The notes: generated from the letters alone by a model not told the origin. Counted from the first letter of the stretch, positions 17,655-26,267 are shown. The stretch is 64,000 nt of DNA from Bacteroidales bacterium UBA4116 (GCA_002381645.1 DFXE01000007.1:121201-185200); one strand, 5' to 3'. Translations and numbers: made by a program.

Positions 17655-18980
17655 CTAATCCTTTACCACACTGGTTACCTCGCCGTCCATAAAACGGGTA
17701 ACCAATTCGTCGCCCGAAACCACATCTGCAGACCGTTTCATTATACGCCCGTCTTTATAGGTAAGGCTATACCCTTTTTGAAGGATATAATCCGGCGAAG
17801 CCATTCGCACGAACTGTTCCGTTAATTGAATAAACCGCTTATCTTCAGCCATTTTATTGACATATACCTGTTGCAACCGTGTTGCCGAATGCAATAAGGT
17901 GTGCCGCTGTCGTTCCAGTAACCCGGAAGCAATGACCGGTAACCGGTTCCCCAGCATATGCAGTTGTGAGCGGTTTCGTTCGATCCGGTTGATCACAGAG
18001 GAAGGGAACCGGGTACCCAACAGTTGCAACCTGTTCTTTTCTGCCAATATTGTATCTTTTGTGAAAGATACGATACTCACCTGTAAACGGTAAACTTCTT
18101 CGGCAGCCCTGTCCATACATCCGATCAGATATTCTGCCACAGCAGTAGGCGTTTTCATTCGTGTATGCGCAACCATGTCCAGAACGGTATCGTCTCTCTC
18201 ATGCCCGATACCCGTAATCAGCGGCAGAGGGAACTGGGCGCAGTTAGCTGCCAGCAGATAGGAATCGAAGCTATTCAAATCGGAAGTAGCTCCCCCGCCA
18301 CGGATAATGACGACCACATCAAAACAATCGATATGCTCGTTTACCCTGTCAAGCGCGGCGATAATGGACGATTCTGTCTTATCGCCCTGCATCACGGCGG
18401 GAAATAATTGGGTATAAAACGCATATCCGGCTTTATTTTCGGTAAGCTGACGCATAAAATCCTCATAACCGGCGGCAGTAGGCGATGTAATAATAGCAAT
18501 ACGTACCGGCAAATCCGGAAAAGGCAATTCTTTATTTAATGTAAAGACCCCTTCCTGCTGCAACCGCCGGATAATTTCCATCCGTTTACGCAACATATCC
18601 CCAACGGTGTACGCCGGGTCGATATCAAGTACATTCAAACTGAAACCATATAACTCATGAAATTCGACGGACACTTTCACCAATACCTTAATTCCCGATG
18701 CAAATGACTGACCGGTTTCCATCTCGAAATAAGGTTTTAGCATCCGGAAGGTTTTAGCCCACACGGATGCCCTTGCCTTAGCGATGATCTGTCCGTTCAC
18801 CGCATTTTTTTCTACAAATTCAAGGTAGCAATGCCCCGATACATTGGTCCTGACATCGCTCATTTCAGCCCTCACCCAATACGTTGCCGCAAAGGCCTGG
18901 TCAATTACCCCCTTTATCCGTTTATTGAGTTCGAACAGCGATAACTCGTCTCGCTCCGAAGTTTTATTTATTCCGAACAT
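17655..18980 (-). CDS. xseA: exodeoxyribonuclease VII large subunit
   Basis: Catalytic subunit of the single-strand-specific exonuclease VII. It has an N-terminal OB fold (about residues 15-110), a catalytic domain with IAIITSPTAAGYEDF, VVIIRGGGATSDLNSFD and GIGHERDDTVLD, and a long helical XseB-binding region. At 441 residues it is full length. Its first 17 bp overlap the 3' end of the S8 protease gene, which suggests read-through transcription and coupling. Confidence 0.96.
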   Translation of the reverse strand: MFGINKTSERDELSLFELNKRIKGVIDQAFAATYWVRAEMSDVRTNVSGHCYLEFVEKNAVNGQIIAKARASVWAKTFRMLKPYFEMETGQSFASGIKVLVKVSVEFHELYGFSLNVLDIDPAYTVGDMLRKRMEIIRRLQQEGVFTLNKELPFPDLPVRIAIITSPTAAGYEDFMRQLTENKAGYAFYTQLFPAVMQGDKTESSIIAALDRVNEHIDCFDVVVIIRGGGATSDLNSFDSYLLAANCAQFPLPLITGIGHERDDTVLDMVAHTRMKTPTAVAEYLIGCMDRAAEEVYRLQVSIVSFTKDTILAEKNRLQLLGTRFPSSVINRIERNRSQLHMLGNRLPVIASGLLERQRHTLLHSATRLQQVYVNKMAEDKRFIQLTEQFVRMASPDYILQKGYSLTYKDGRIMKRSADVVSGDELVTRFMDGEVTSVVKD

Positions 18981-20331
18981 CCTGTCTTTCTTTTTTCAGC
19001 GCTTTATATATATCCGGTATACCGTAACCCAGTTCAATATCAGGGCGTTTATATTGCGAAGAAACTTCCCGTATCAACTCCATAACCTCCAGGTTACTCA
19101 ACCAGGGAAGTGCCTGCCACAGGCAAATACCCAGCCCGGCAAGAACAGGCGTGGCAAAAGAAGTCCCGTTCGAATAACGGATATTACCGCTGCTGTCTAC
19201 AACGGTCGTACTAGTTCCCAGCGCCACAACATCGGGTTTTACCCTCCCGTCGGCTGTAAAACCTACCGAACTGAAGTTACTTTTCTTTTTTTCTCCGGTG
19301 ACGGCTCCTACCGTCAGTACATTGGCTGCATCGGAAGGAAACGTTATCTTATTCCATTTCCCCGTGCCTTCATTACCCGCGCTTACAAAAAGCAATATGC
19401 CTTTTTCAGCAGCAAAATCGGCTGCACGGCTTATTAATGCCGTTTTACCATCGAGATCGGACGGCGTATAATTCAATGCTTCCGAGTCGAATTCAAAATA
19501 CCCTAACGAAGAAGAGATAACCTTTACGCCGACACTATCGGCAAACTCCACGGCGGCAATCCAGTAATCCTCCTCAATGGGATATTCCGACCGGCCGTCT
19601 TCGCTCTTGATCAGCCAGTAAGAAGCATCGGGAGCCGTTCCGACCATCACCCCGGGTTCATCCGCCGCGATACACGACAACACTTTGGTCCCGTGATCGT
19701 CGCTATCGTAAACACTTTCTTCAGGCGAGACCATATTCCGCGTCCCTTCTATATCCAATGACGCGAATACCGAAAGACGGTCGGCATTATAAAATCCCGC
19801 GTCTATGATCGCCACACGCATACCTTTTCCGCGGTAACCTTCTTCGTGCAGCTTAATGCCATTCAGCATTTTAATCTGTTTTTCCGCATAGCCGTACACA
19901 TTTTCCAGCGGTTCGTCCAAAGGATATAACATAGAAGTATCCGCGGGTACGGATTGACGACTGTACCGGCTGCCTTTCCATATCCACTTTACGGAATCCA
20001 CTATCGAAAGCTTTTTAAGTTCATCACAAACCGCGCTGTCCTGTCCGGCTACGACTACGGTAGAAAACCATTTACTCTGTACAACCGGCTCCACACCTAC
20101 CGATTTAAGCGAATCGAGGTAGCCCTGGGCAATCGGGAGGTCGGATTCGTCTACGAATTTACCTTCCCTCATCCGGCGGTCGATAGCGGCCTTCGATAAA
20201 AACTCCTCCGGGTAATCAACCGATAAGCCCGAATCTCCTTTATCTTTCAGATATACACGGAAACCATAACTTTCTCCACAAAATGCCCGGGACGAAAATA
20301 TCAAAATGATGATCAAATACCAATGGCGCAT
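18964..20331 (-). CDS. exported S8 subtilisin-like serine protease
   Basis: A signal peptide (MRHWYLIIILIFSSRAFCGES) precedes a pro-region of about 125 residues with several lysine-rich turns. The S8 catalytic triad is complete: Asp in MRVAIIDAGFYN, His in SDDHGTKVLSC, and Ser in YSNGTSFATPVLAG. The oxyanion Asn sits in LFVSAGNEGTG. There is no C-terminal sorting domain in the 455 residues, so it is probably periplasmic. It heads an operon of DNA-repair and isoprenoid genes to which it has no obvious functional link. Confidence 0.93.
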   Translation of the reverse strand: MRHWYLIIILIFSSRAFCGESYGFRVYLKDKGDSGLSVDYPEEFLSKAAIDRRMREGKFVDESDLPIAQGYLDSLKSVGVEPVVQSKWFSTVVVAGQDSAVCDELKKLSIVDSVKWIWKGSRYSRQSVPADTSMLYPLDEPLENVYGYAEKQIKMLNGIKLHEEGYRGKGMRVAIIDAGFYNADRLSVFASLDIEGTRNMVSPEESVYDSDDHGTKVLSCIAADEPGVMVGTAPDASYWLIKSEDGRSEYPIEEDYWIAAVEFADSVGVKVISSSLGYFEFDSEALNYTPSDLDGKTALISRAADFAAEKGILLFVSAGNEGTGKWNKITFPSDAANVLTVGAVTGEKKKSNFSSVGFTADGRVKPDVVALGTSTTVVDSSGNIRYSNGTSFATPVLAGLGICLWQALPWLSNLEVMELIREVSSQYKRPDIELGYGIPDIYKALKKERQDVRNK

Positions 20332-20425
20332 ATTTCTCTTTTAAAAACCAAAAATTGAAAACTGAAAATGCCGCCTGACGCTTTCAATTTCCAATTTTAA
20401 ATTTGCTGTATATTTATTATAATGG

Positions 20426-20887
20426 TCAGGGATTGAAAATAGGTATTTCCCTCTTAACGCTTTGACGTAAAGAAATAAGTGTTTCCGTAGCCGTAACGCC
20501 CGGGATCTCCTGTATAGACGAATTCAACAATTCCATCAGATGCTCGTTATCGCGGGCATATAGTTTAATAAGCATGGTGTACGGGCCGGTTGTGAAATGA
20601 CATTCCACTACTTCCGGAATCTTTTCAAATTCAGGAACCACGTCTTTATACATCGATCCCCTTTCAAGTTTTACCCCTATATATGTACAGGTATTGAACC
20701 CGAGACTTTTCGGATTGATCTGGTATCCTGATCCCGTTATGACGTTCATATCGATCATGCGTTGCACCCGCTGGTGGATCGCCGCGCGCGACACTCCGCA
20801 TTCTTCAGCCACATCTTTAAAGGGGATACGCGCGTTCTTCGAAATAATGTTCAATATCTGCCTGTCCAGTTTGTCTATTTTCTCCAT
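20426..20887 (-). CDS. Lrp/AsnC family transcriptional regulator
   Basis: The 153-residue protein has an N-terminal winged helix-turn-helix (LDRQILNIISKNARIPFKDVAEECGVSRAAIHQRVQRM) and a C-terminal RAM effector-binding domain (YTMLIKLYARDNEHLMELLNSSIQEIPGV). Members sense amino acids and act as local or global regulators. The genes it controls are not evident from the context. A TACTTTTG element for it overlaps a plus-strand element upstream. Confidence 0.94.
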   Translation of the reverse strand: MEKIDKLDRQILNIISKNARIPFKDVAEECGVSRAAIHQRVQRMIDMNVITGSGYQINPKSLGFNTCTYIGVKLERGSMYKDVVPEFEKIPEVVECHFTTGPYTMLIKLYARDNEHLMELLNSSIQEIPGVTATETLISLRQSVKREIPIFNP

Positions 20888-20928
20888 TGCCAGTAGATTA
20901 ATTGTTTTTCTTAGATTTGATTAGATAT

Positions 20929-20949
20929 CAAAAGTATGTATTAATTTTG
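20929..20949. promoter_or_regulatory. overlapping divergent -7 elements upstream of the Lrp gene
   Basis: TACTTTTG on the minus strand (20936-20929) points to the Lrp gene. TAATTTTG on the plus strand (20942-20949) points to a 16-codon reading frame. Their close packing would make transcription in the two directions mutually exclusive, and Lrp self-binding here would be typical of the family. Confidence 0.45.
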
Positions 20950-20963
20950 AATTATCTATCATT

Positions 20964-21014
20964 ATGAAAGAAAAAGTACCTTTTAAAATAATGAAAGCGG
21001 GTAAAATATGCTAA
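20964..21014 (+). CDS. possible 16-residue leader peptide
   Basis: An ATG 15 bp after a plus-strand TAATTTTG element opens a frame encoding MKEKVPFKIMKAGKIC. Its last codons run into the left arm of the strong hairpin at 20994-21036. The arrangement looks like a short leader followed by a terminator, divergent from the Lrp gene. Nothing else supports translation, so this may be chance. Confidence 0.2.
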   Translation: MKEKVPFKIMKAGKIC

Positions 21015-21036
21015 AAAGCATCCTTTTACCCGCTTT
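20994..21036 (-). terminator. terminator of the FKBP gene pair
   Basis: AAAGCGGGTAAAA pairs perfectly with TTTTACCCGCTTT (13 bp). Inside the loop a smaller ATGC/GCAT pairing is possible. It begins 27 bp after the stop of the FKBP lipoprotein gene. It would also terminate a plus-strand transcript from 20950. Confidence 0.75.
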
Positions 21037-21063
21037 ATATATCTTTATGGAAGTATTCCCTGC

Positions 21064-21768
21064 TTACTTCACGATTTCGAGCAATTCCACTTCGAACTTC
21101 AACGTGCTGCCCGGTTTGATATCCTGACCCGCACCACGGTCGCCGTAAGCTAAATCGGAAGGAATCCAGAAAATATATTTTGAACCTACAGGCATGATCT
21201 TCAAACCTTCGGTCCACCCCGGAATTACCTGAGTAACACCAAATTCAGCCGGTTCGCCACGATCCAGTGAACTGTCGAACTTCGTTCCGTCGAGAAGCGT
21301 ACCGGTATAATGAACTTTTACACGGTCTTCATCCTTAGGTTTAGGCCCTGTACCTTCGGTAATTACCTGGTATTGTAATCCGCTTTCAGTAGTAACAACG
21401 CCGCTTTTCGCTTTATTTTGGTCGAGGAACGCCTGTCCTTCTTCTTTTATCTTATTCAATTCTTCTGTCTGGGCACGCATAAAATAGGTCTGCATAAATT
21501 CCTGTGCCTGCGACATAGTCATTTTCATACTGGCAGTGTCGCCTTTCATTCCCTGGCTCATACCAGCCAGAAGCAGATCAACGTCGATAGGTTCGCCGGG
21601 AGCCGTTTTCAGGTTCTGTCCGAAAGCATCCCCGTTAATAAGTCCGAGTGCATAACTTGCACTATCAACAGATGTCCTCAGGTTTACATTTTTTTTTGAA
21701 TCACAAGAAGTTGCAGAAACGCCAAAGGCAACCCCTGCAGCAACAACTAAAACACTAATCTTTTTCAT
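21064..21768 (-). CDS. FKBP-type peptidyl-prolyl isomerase, probable lipoprotein
   Basis: Assists protein folding in the envelope. The N-terminus (MKKISVLVVAAGVAFGVSATSC) has a lipobox-like cysteine at residue 22. A FKBP_N-type dimerisation region (about residues 30-125) is followed by a complete FKBP domain (VKVHYTGTLLDGTKFDSS…VIPGWTEGLKIMPVGSKYIFWIPSDLAYG…). This is the Mip/FkpA architecture. The cytoplasmic paralogue is 26 bp upstream in the same operon. Confidence 0.92.
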   Translation of the reverse strand: MKKISVLVVAAGVAFGVSATSCDSKKNVNLRTSVDSASYALGLINGDAFGQNLKTAPGEPIDVDLLLAGMSQGMKGDTASMKMTMSQAQEFMQTYFMRAQTEELNKIKEEGQAFLDQNKAKSGVVTTESGLQYQVITEGTGPKPKDEDRVKVHYTGTLLDGTKFDSSLDRGEPAEFGVTQVIPGWTEGLKIMPVGSKYIFWIPSDLAYGDRGAGQDIKPGSTLKFEVELLEIVK

Positions 21769-21794
21769 TGTTTTTTTAACTATTATATGATTTA

Positions 21795-22379
21795 TTATAC
21801 GATATCCAGTAATTCCACATCAAATATCAGTGTACTGTTCGGTTCAATGGATTCGCCGGCTCCGCGTTCGCCGTAAGCCAGCCCGGAAGGGATAAAAAGA
21901 CGCCATTTCGAACCTGTTTCCATCAGCTGTAAGGCTTCCACCCATCCCGGGATCACCTGCGATACACCAAACACAGCCGGTTCGCCCCGTTGCACGGAAC
22001 TGTCGAAAACCGCGCCATTTATCAGTGTGCCATGATAATGGCATCTCACCTGGTCAGTAGCTTTGGGTTTCGCGCCCGTACCTTTTTTTAACACCTCGTA
22101 CTGTAACCCACTAGGTAGTTGCACAACGCCCGCTTTGTGTTTGTTGATGTTCAGAAATTCTTCCCCGGCCTGTTTGTTAAGCTCGAGTTTATTTTTCTGG
22201 AGTTCCATAAAATAGTCGTTGATAACCTGTTTTGCCTCATCATAACTTATATCCGGCGTAGCATTATTCAAAACATCCTGAATGCCTTTCATAAAATCTT
22301 CCACCCGGATATCCTTAATGCCCGAGGTTTGGAAATTGTTTCCGATACTTAAACCCAGCGCATAACTTACTTTATCCAT
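21795..22379 (-). CDS. FKBP-type peptidyl-prolyl isomerase, no signal peptide
   Basis: A 194-residue paralogue of the next gene with the same FKBP_N plus FKBP layout (VRCHYHGTLINGAVFDSSVQRG…VIPGWVEALQLMETGSKWRLFIPSGLAYG). It starts directly at MDKVSYALGLSIGNN with no signal sequence, so it is predicted cytoplasmic. The pair probably arose by duplication, one copy being retained inside the cell and the other exported. The promoter must lie in the repeat-rich region upstream. Confidence 0.92.
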   Translation of the reverse strand: MDKVSYALGLSIGNNFQTSGIKDIRVEDFMKGIQDVLNNATPDISYDEAKQVINDYFMELQKNKLELNKQAGEEFLNINKHKAGVVQLPSGLQYEVLKKGTGAKPKATDQVRCHYHGTLINGAVFDSSVQRGEPAVFGVSQVIPGWVEALQLMETGSKWRLFIPSGLAYGERGAGESIEPNSTLIFDVELLDIV

Positions 22380-22826
22380 TCTTTTTCTTTTTCAAGTATT
22401 TATGAGGCACAAAAGTAACGCTTTTAACAATACGATCTTTTATTTTAGGATACTTTTTATTTTTCCCCTCAAAGTTTCACATCAGTTACTACGTCAAAAC
22501 CTCATTCTGCCGGCAACCAGCTTTTCACACAACCATTAACCAAACATCAAACCCTTTTGCCGGGACAATATCTTACTGCAAACTTATAATATACCATTCC
22601 GTTTCAACTTTTCAAAAACATCCTTCACCTTTCACTTTTCGACACAACTAGCTGTACCACATAAGTATACAGGTGAAAGACAGGATGTTTTACCTGTCAC
22701 CTATCTATCACCACATACCTTAAAGAGAAAAGTTACGGCCTTCATCATGCTGATTATGGTAAAAGACAAAGCCATTTAATACCCACCCCGTTAGGAACAG
22801 CTTTAAACCATATAAACCACTGATCA

Positions 22827-22908
22827 TTTCACTCTCGTGAAAAATAAATTTCACCCCTGTGAAATATAAGTTTCACCCTTGTGAAATGTTCTTTTCACCC
22901 GGGTGAAA
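22827..22908. promoter_or_regulatory. four tandem 16-bp palindromes, 22-bp period
   Basis: TTTCAC-N4-GTGAAA occurs at 22827-22842, 22849-22864, 22871-22886 and 22893-22908. The arms are identical in all four. The central four bases differ (TCTC, CCCT, CCTT, CCGG), as do the 6-bp gaps. The period of exactly 22 bp puts the sites on roughly the same helix face, as expected for cooperative binding of a dimeric regulator. Confidence 0.7.
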
Positions 22909-23293
22909 TATTTAACAATTCCTAATCCAGCATCAAAAGTATGATACAGAAAGATTAGTTTTTCATAAATGCCTGGCTAAATCCATATAAAACCAGTATC
23001 ATCTACCCATAATCCGGCAGAATCTTTTTCTATCTTCCGGGGCGGCAAAAGCATAAAGATCAACAGCCGCATAGCAGTGATATGTTAATAGCACCATGCG
23101 TGATAGCGGTGAAAGGTAAAAATTACATCCTTTCACCTGCAACACACTGAAACACTTACCATTACAATCAAAGGTGAAAGGTGAAGGATGTTTTGTAAAA
23201 CCTTATATCAAGCGGCTTTTTATTTAAAAATATCCCAAAAGAGACATTTGTACCCTATAAATAATACCATAATGATATGACGAAAATAATTTG

Positions 23294-23301
23294 TATGTTT
23301 G
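23294..23301 (+). promoter_or_regulatory. putative -7 element for the sirtuin gene
   Basis: TATGTTTG matches TAnnTTTG and lies 28 bp before the ATG at 23329. There is no good -33 TTG. Confidence 0.4.
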
Positions 23302-23328
23302 TATATTACAAAATTCATGTATACCCAT

Positions 23329-24021
23329 ATGAAAAAGTTAGTTGTTCTCAGCGGTGCTGGAATGAGTGCGGAAAGCGGTATATCCACTTTTCGCGATTCC
23401 AACGGGCTATGGGAAAAATACAGGGTGGAAGATGTTGCCACTCCCGAAGCTTTTGAAAGAATGCCGGAAGTAGTCCTCGACTTTTACAATCAACGCCGCC
23501 GGCAGTTATTAACCTGCGAGCCGAACGAAGGGCATTATGGATTGGCAGCCCTGGAAAAAGATTTCGATGTACGTATTATCACACAAAATGTCGATAACCT
23601 TCACGAACGGGCCGGAAGCACAAAAGTGCTTCATTTGCACGGCGAACTGATGAAGGCTTGCCCGGTTAACGATTTAAACCGCACTTACGATATTTCACCC
23701 GATACTCCCGACATTCATATAGGAGATAAAGACCCTTACGGAAACCAGCTGCGGCCTTTTATCGTATGGTTCGGCGAGGCCGTACCGATAATCGAACCTG
23801 CTACCGAGATCATAATGAATTCTGACATAGTAGTTGTGGCCGGCACCTCCCTTAATGTGTACCCGGCTGCCGGACTTTTGAATTACGTGCGAAAAGGACA
23901 GCCCATTTTCCTGATCGATCCGAAAGATGTAGCAACTTACCGGAAAGACATTCATTTTATCAAGGCAGGTGCATCGGAAGGTGTAAAACGGTTGACAGAA
24001 TTATTACAGGAACTGAAATAA
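23329..24021 (+). CDS. Sir2-family NAD-dependent protein deacylase
   Basis: Removes acyl groups from lysines using NAD. NAD-binding motifs are LSGAGMSAESGISTFRD and TQNVDNLHERAGS, and the catalytic His sits in LHLHGEL. The YNQR segment near residue 59 matches the Tyr-x-x-Arg pocket of CobB/SIRT5 that favours succinyl and malonyl lysine. The four zinc-binding cysteines of most sirtuins are missing; only one Cys follows HGELMKA. The start at 23329 (MKKLVVLSG, 230 residues) is preferred over 23299, which overlaps the -7 element. Confidence 0.9.
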   Translation: MKKLVVLSGAGMSAESGISTFRDSNGLWEKYRVEDVATPEAFERMPEVVLDFYNQRRRQLLTCEPNEGHYGLAALEKDFDVRIITQNVDNLHERAGSTKVLHLHGELMKACPVNDLNRTYDISPDTPDIHIGDKDPYGNQLRPFIVWFGEAVPIIEPATEIIMNSDIVVVAGTSLNVYPAAGLLNYVRKGQPIFLIDPKDVATYRKDIHFIKAGASEGVKRLTELLQELK

Positions 24022-24159
24022 AAGCCGCTTTCCTGCTTTAGGTATCTCCTATTAAACTTTAAAAGAGTTGAAAGAAACACTTTCCGACATCCCTTTTTAG
24101 CAAAAATTCATTTACTTTGCAACCTTTAAGGTTGAAAGTTAAAAAATTACTACGTTCAT

Positions 24160-25707
24160 ATGGCACAAGAAGATGTTTTCAAAAAAATTATTTCGCACTG
24201 TAAAGAGTATGGTTTTGTTTTCCCCTCGTCGGAGATATACGACGGATTAGGAGCGGTATACGACTACGGGCAATATGGTGTTGAATTAAAGAACAATATT
24301 AAGAAATACTGGTGGGACAGCATGACGTTGCTTCATGAAAATGTAGTAGGGATAGATTCGGCTATCTTTATGCATCCTACCATCTGGAAAGCTTCCGGCC
24401 ATGTAGATGCATTTAACGATCCTCTGATCGACAACAAAGACTCTAAAAAACGATACCGCGCGGATGTACTGATAGAAGACTACCTGGCAAAGATCGATGA
24501 AAAAATAGACAAGGAAGTGGCTAAAGCCGCTAAACGTTTCGGAGACTCCTTCGACGAAGCCCAGTTCAGGGCTACAAACGGCCGCATACTGGAATACCAG
24601 GCGAAAAGGGATGAGACACACGCCCGTTTTGCCAAAGCGCTTAACGATTCGAATCTGGAGGAACTGCGCCAGATCATTGTAGACGCTGAAGTGGTATGCC
24701 CGGTCTCGGGTACACGTAACTGGACAGACGTACGTCAGTTCAACCTTATGTTCTCAACGGAAATGGGTTCGACTGCCGACGGTGCAATGAAGGTGTACCT
24801 TCGACCCGAAACGGCGCAGGGTATATTCGTGAATTTCCTTAACGTACAAAAAACAGGACGAATGAAGGTTCCTTTCGGTATTGTACAGATCGGGAAAGCC
24901 TTTCGCAACGAGATCGTAGCCCGCCAGTTCATTTTCCGCATGCGTGAATTCGAACAGATGGAAATGCAGTTCTTCGTTCGCCCGGGAGAAGAAATGGAAT
25001 GGTTCAACCAGTGGAAAGCCACCCGTATGAAATGGCATAAAGCCATGGGGCTGGGCGATAATAAATACCGTTTCCACGACCACGATAAACTGGCACATTA
25101 TGCGAACGCAGCTACCGACATCGAATTTGAAATGCCTTTCGGCTTCAAAGAAGTGGAGGGCATACACAGCCGTACTGACTTCGACCTGAGCCAGCATGAG
25201 AAATATTCGGGTAAGAAAATGCAGTATTTCGATCCGGAGTTGAATAAAAGCTATACGCCTTATGTAGTGGAAACATCTATCGGGGTCGACCGCGTATTCC
25301 TGAGCATTATCTCCGGCTCATATGTTGAAGAAACGTTGGATAATGGCGAATCAAGGGTTGTACTGAAGTTGCCGCCCGCATTGGCTCCGGTAAAACTTGC
25401 CGTGCTTCCGCTTGTAAAGAAAGACGGCCTGCCCGAAAAGGCGGAAGAAATTATTGAAATGCTGCGTTTCGATTTCCGTTGCCAGTACGACGAAAAAGAT
25501 TCGATAGGAAAACGTTACCGCAGGCAGGATGCCATTGGTACGCCTTACTGTATCACGGTAGACCATGATACGCTGAAAGATAATTGTGTAACGATACGCT
25601 TCCGCGACACCATGGAGCAGGAAAGGGTAAGCATCGATAAACTCAACGGAATAATTGCCGACAAGGTGAGTATGAAGAATTTATTTAAAAAGATAACAGA
25701 AAAATAA
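24160..25707 (+). CDS. glyS: glycyl-tRNA synthetase (dimeric type)
   Basis: Charges tRNA-Gly. The 515-residue class II enzyme shows motif 2 (QIGKAFRNEIVARQFIFRMREFEQMEMQFF), the N-terminal FPSSEIYDGLGAVYDYG block, motif 3 (VETSIGVDRVFLS) and a C-terminal anticodon-binding domain. It is the single-chain eukaryote/archaea-like form, not the two-subunit GlyQS. A TACTTTG-like element lies at 24113-24119. The FKBP lipoprotein gene follows after 4 bp. Confidence 0.97.
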   Translation: MAQEDVFKKIISHCKEYGFVFPSSEIYDGLGAVYDYGQYGVELKNNIKKYWWDSMTLLHENVVGIDSAIFMHPTIWKASGHVDAFNDPLIDNKDSKKRYRADVLIEDYLAKIDEKIDKEVAKAAKRFGDSFDEAQFRATNGRILEYQAKRDETHARFAKALNDSNLEELRQIIVDAEVVCPVSGTRNWTDVRQFNLMFSTEMGSTADGAMKVYLRPETAQGIFVNFLNVQKTGRMKVPFGIVQIGKAFRNEIVARQFIFRMREFEQMEMQFFVRPGEEMEWFNQWKATRMKWHKAMGLGDNKYRFHDHDKLAHYANAATDIEFEMPFGFKEVEGIHSRTDFDLSQHEKYSGKKMQYFDPELNKSYTPYVVETSIGVDRVFLSIISGSYVEETLDNGESRVVLKLPPALAPVKLAVLPLVKKDGLPEKAEEIIEMLRFDFRCQYDEKDSIGKRYRRQDAIGTPYCITVDHDTLKDNCVTIRFRDTMEQERVSIDKLNGIIADKVSMKNLFKKITEK

Positions 25708-25711
25708 TCAG

Positions 25712-26245
25712 ATGAAAAAATACCTGTTTTTTGTATGGATGATGATTGGCGCCCTGTCTTTTACTTCCTGTGGCGACGATGATGACAACAATGCGACTGA
25801 TTACGAGGCCTGGCGGTTGGAAAACGAAGAAGCGATGAACCGTCTGACCTATGACCCTGATTATACCCGTTTAGCGTCACCCAGTAATATGGGTAGTATC
25901 TATTATAAGGTATTAAAAGAGGGCGAGGGTACGGAAAAAATTTATTACAACAGTAAAGTAAAAGTTTATTATACCGGAACTCTTATTAATAGCGATACAC
26001 CTTTTGAATCATACGAACCTCCATATAATTCCCCAGTAGAATTTACAGTTAGTACCGCTTCGTTACGTGAGGGTTGGAAAACCGCCTTGCAAAACATGAA
26101 AGTAGGAGACAGATGGGAAATATGGATACCCCATGCGCTTGGTTATGGGGCAGTGGGATCTAAAGATGAGTCGGGAAACATTATAATACCACCATATTCT
26201 ACATTAATATTCGAAATTGAGGTGGCAGAAATTACCGAGCAGTAA
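25712..26245 (+). CDS. FKBP-type peptidyl-prolyl isomerase lipoprotein
   Basis: The signal peptide ends in the lipobox SFTSC at residue 20, followed at once by GDDDD. Such an acidic run after the lipidated Cys resembles the surface-export signal described for Bacteroidota lipoproteins. A single FKBP domain follows (VKVYYTGTLINSDTPFES…LREGWKTALQNMKVGDRWEIWIPHALGYG…). It lacks the FKBP_N region of the pair at 21-22.4 kb. Co-transcription with glyS is likely from the 4-bp gap. Confidence 0.9.
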   Translation: MKKYLFFVWMMIGALSFTSCGDDDDNNATDYEAWRLENEEAMNRLTYDPDYTRLASPSNMGSIYYKVLKEGEGTEKIYYNSKVKVYYTGTLINSDTPFESYEPPYNSPVEFTVSTASLREGWKTALQNMKVGDRWEIWIPHALGYGAVGSKDESGNIIIPPYSTLIFEIEVAEITEQ

Positions 26246-26267
26246 GAAACGTCATAAAACAATTAAA

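Larger units (their letters stand above)
22380..23328. repeat. 949-bp non-coding region packed with TTTCAC/GTGAAA repeats
   Basis: No credible gene is present. A 21-bp sequence at 22615-22635 recurs as a perfect inverted copy at 23174-23194, bounding 580 bp. Inside each end, after the same 34-bp spacing, is a second related motif (CAGGTGAAAG…, from 22670 and, inverted, ending at 23139), so each end can also fold as its own hairpin. Between them lies an array of four palindromes (22827-22908). The block separates divergent FKBP and sirtuin genes. It could be a miniature mobile element or a large regulatory region. Confidence 0.75.

Noticed and set aside
22827..22908. CRISPR-like array
   Set aside because: The repeat units are short palindromes with only 6-bp gaps, no spacer-length sequences are present, and no cas gene is nearby.
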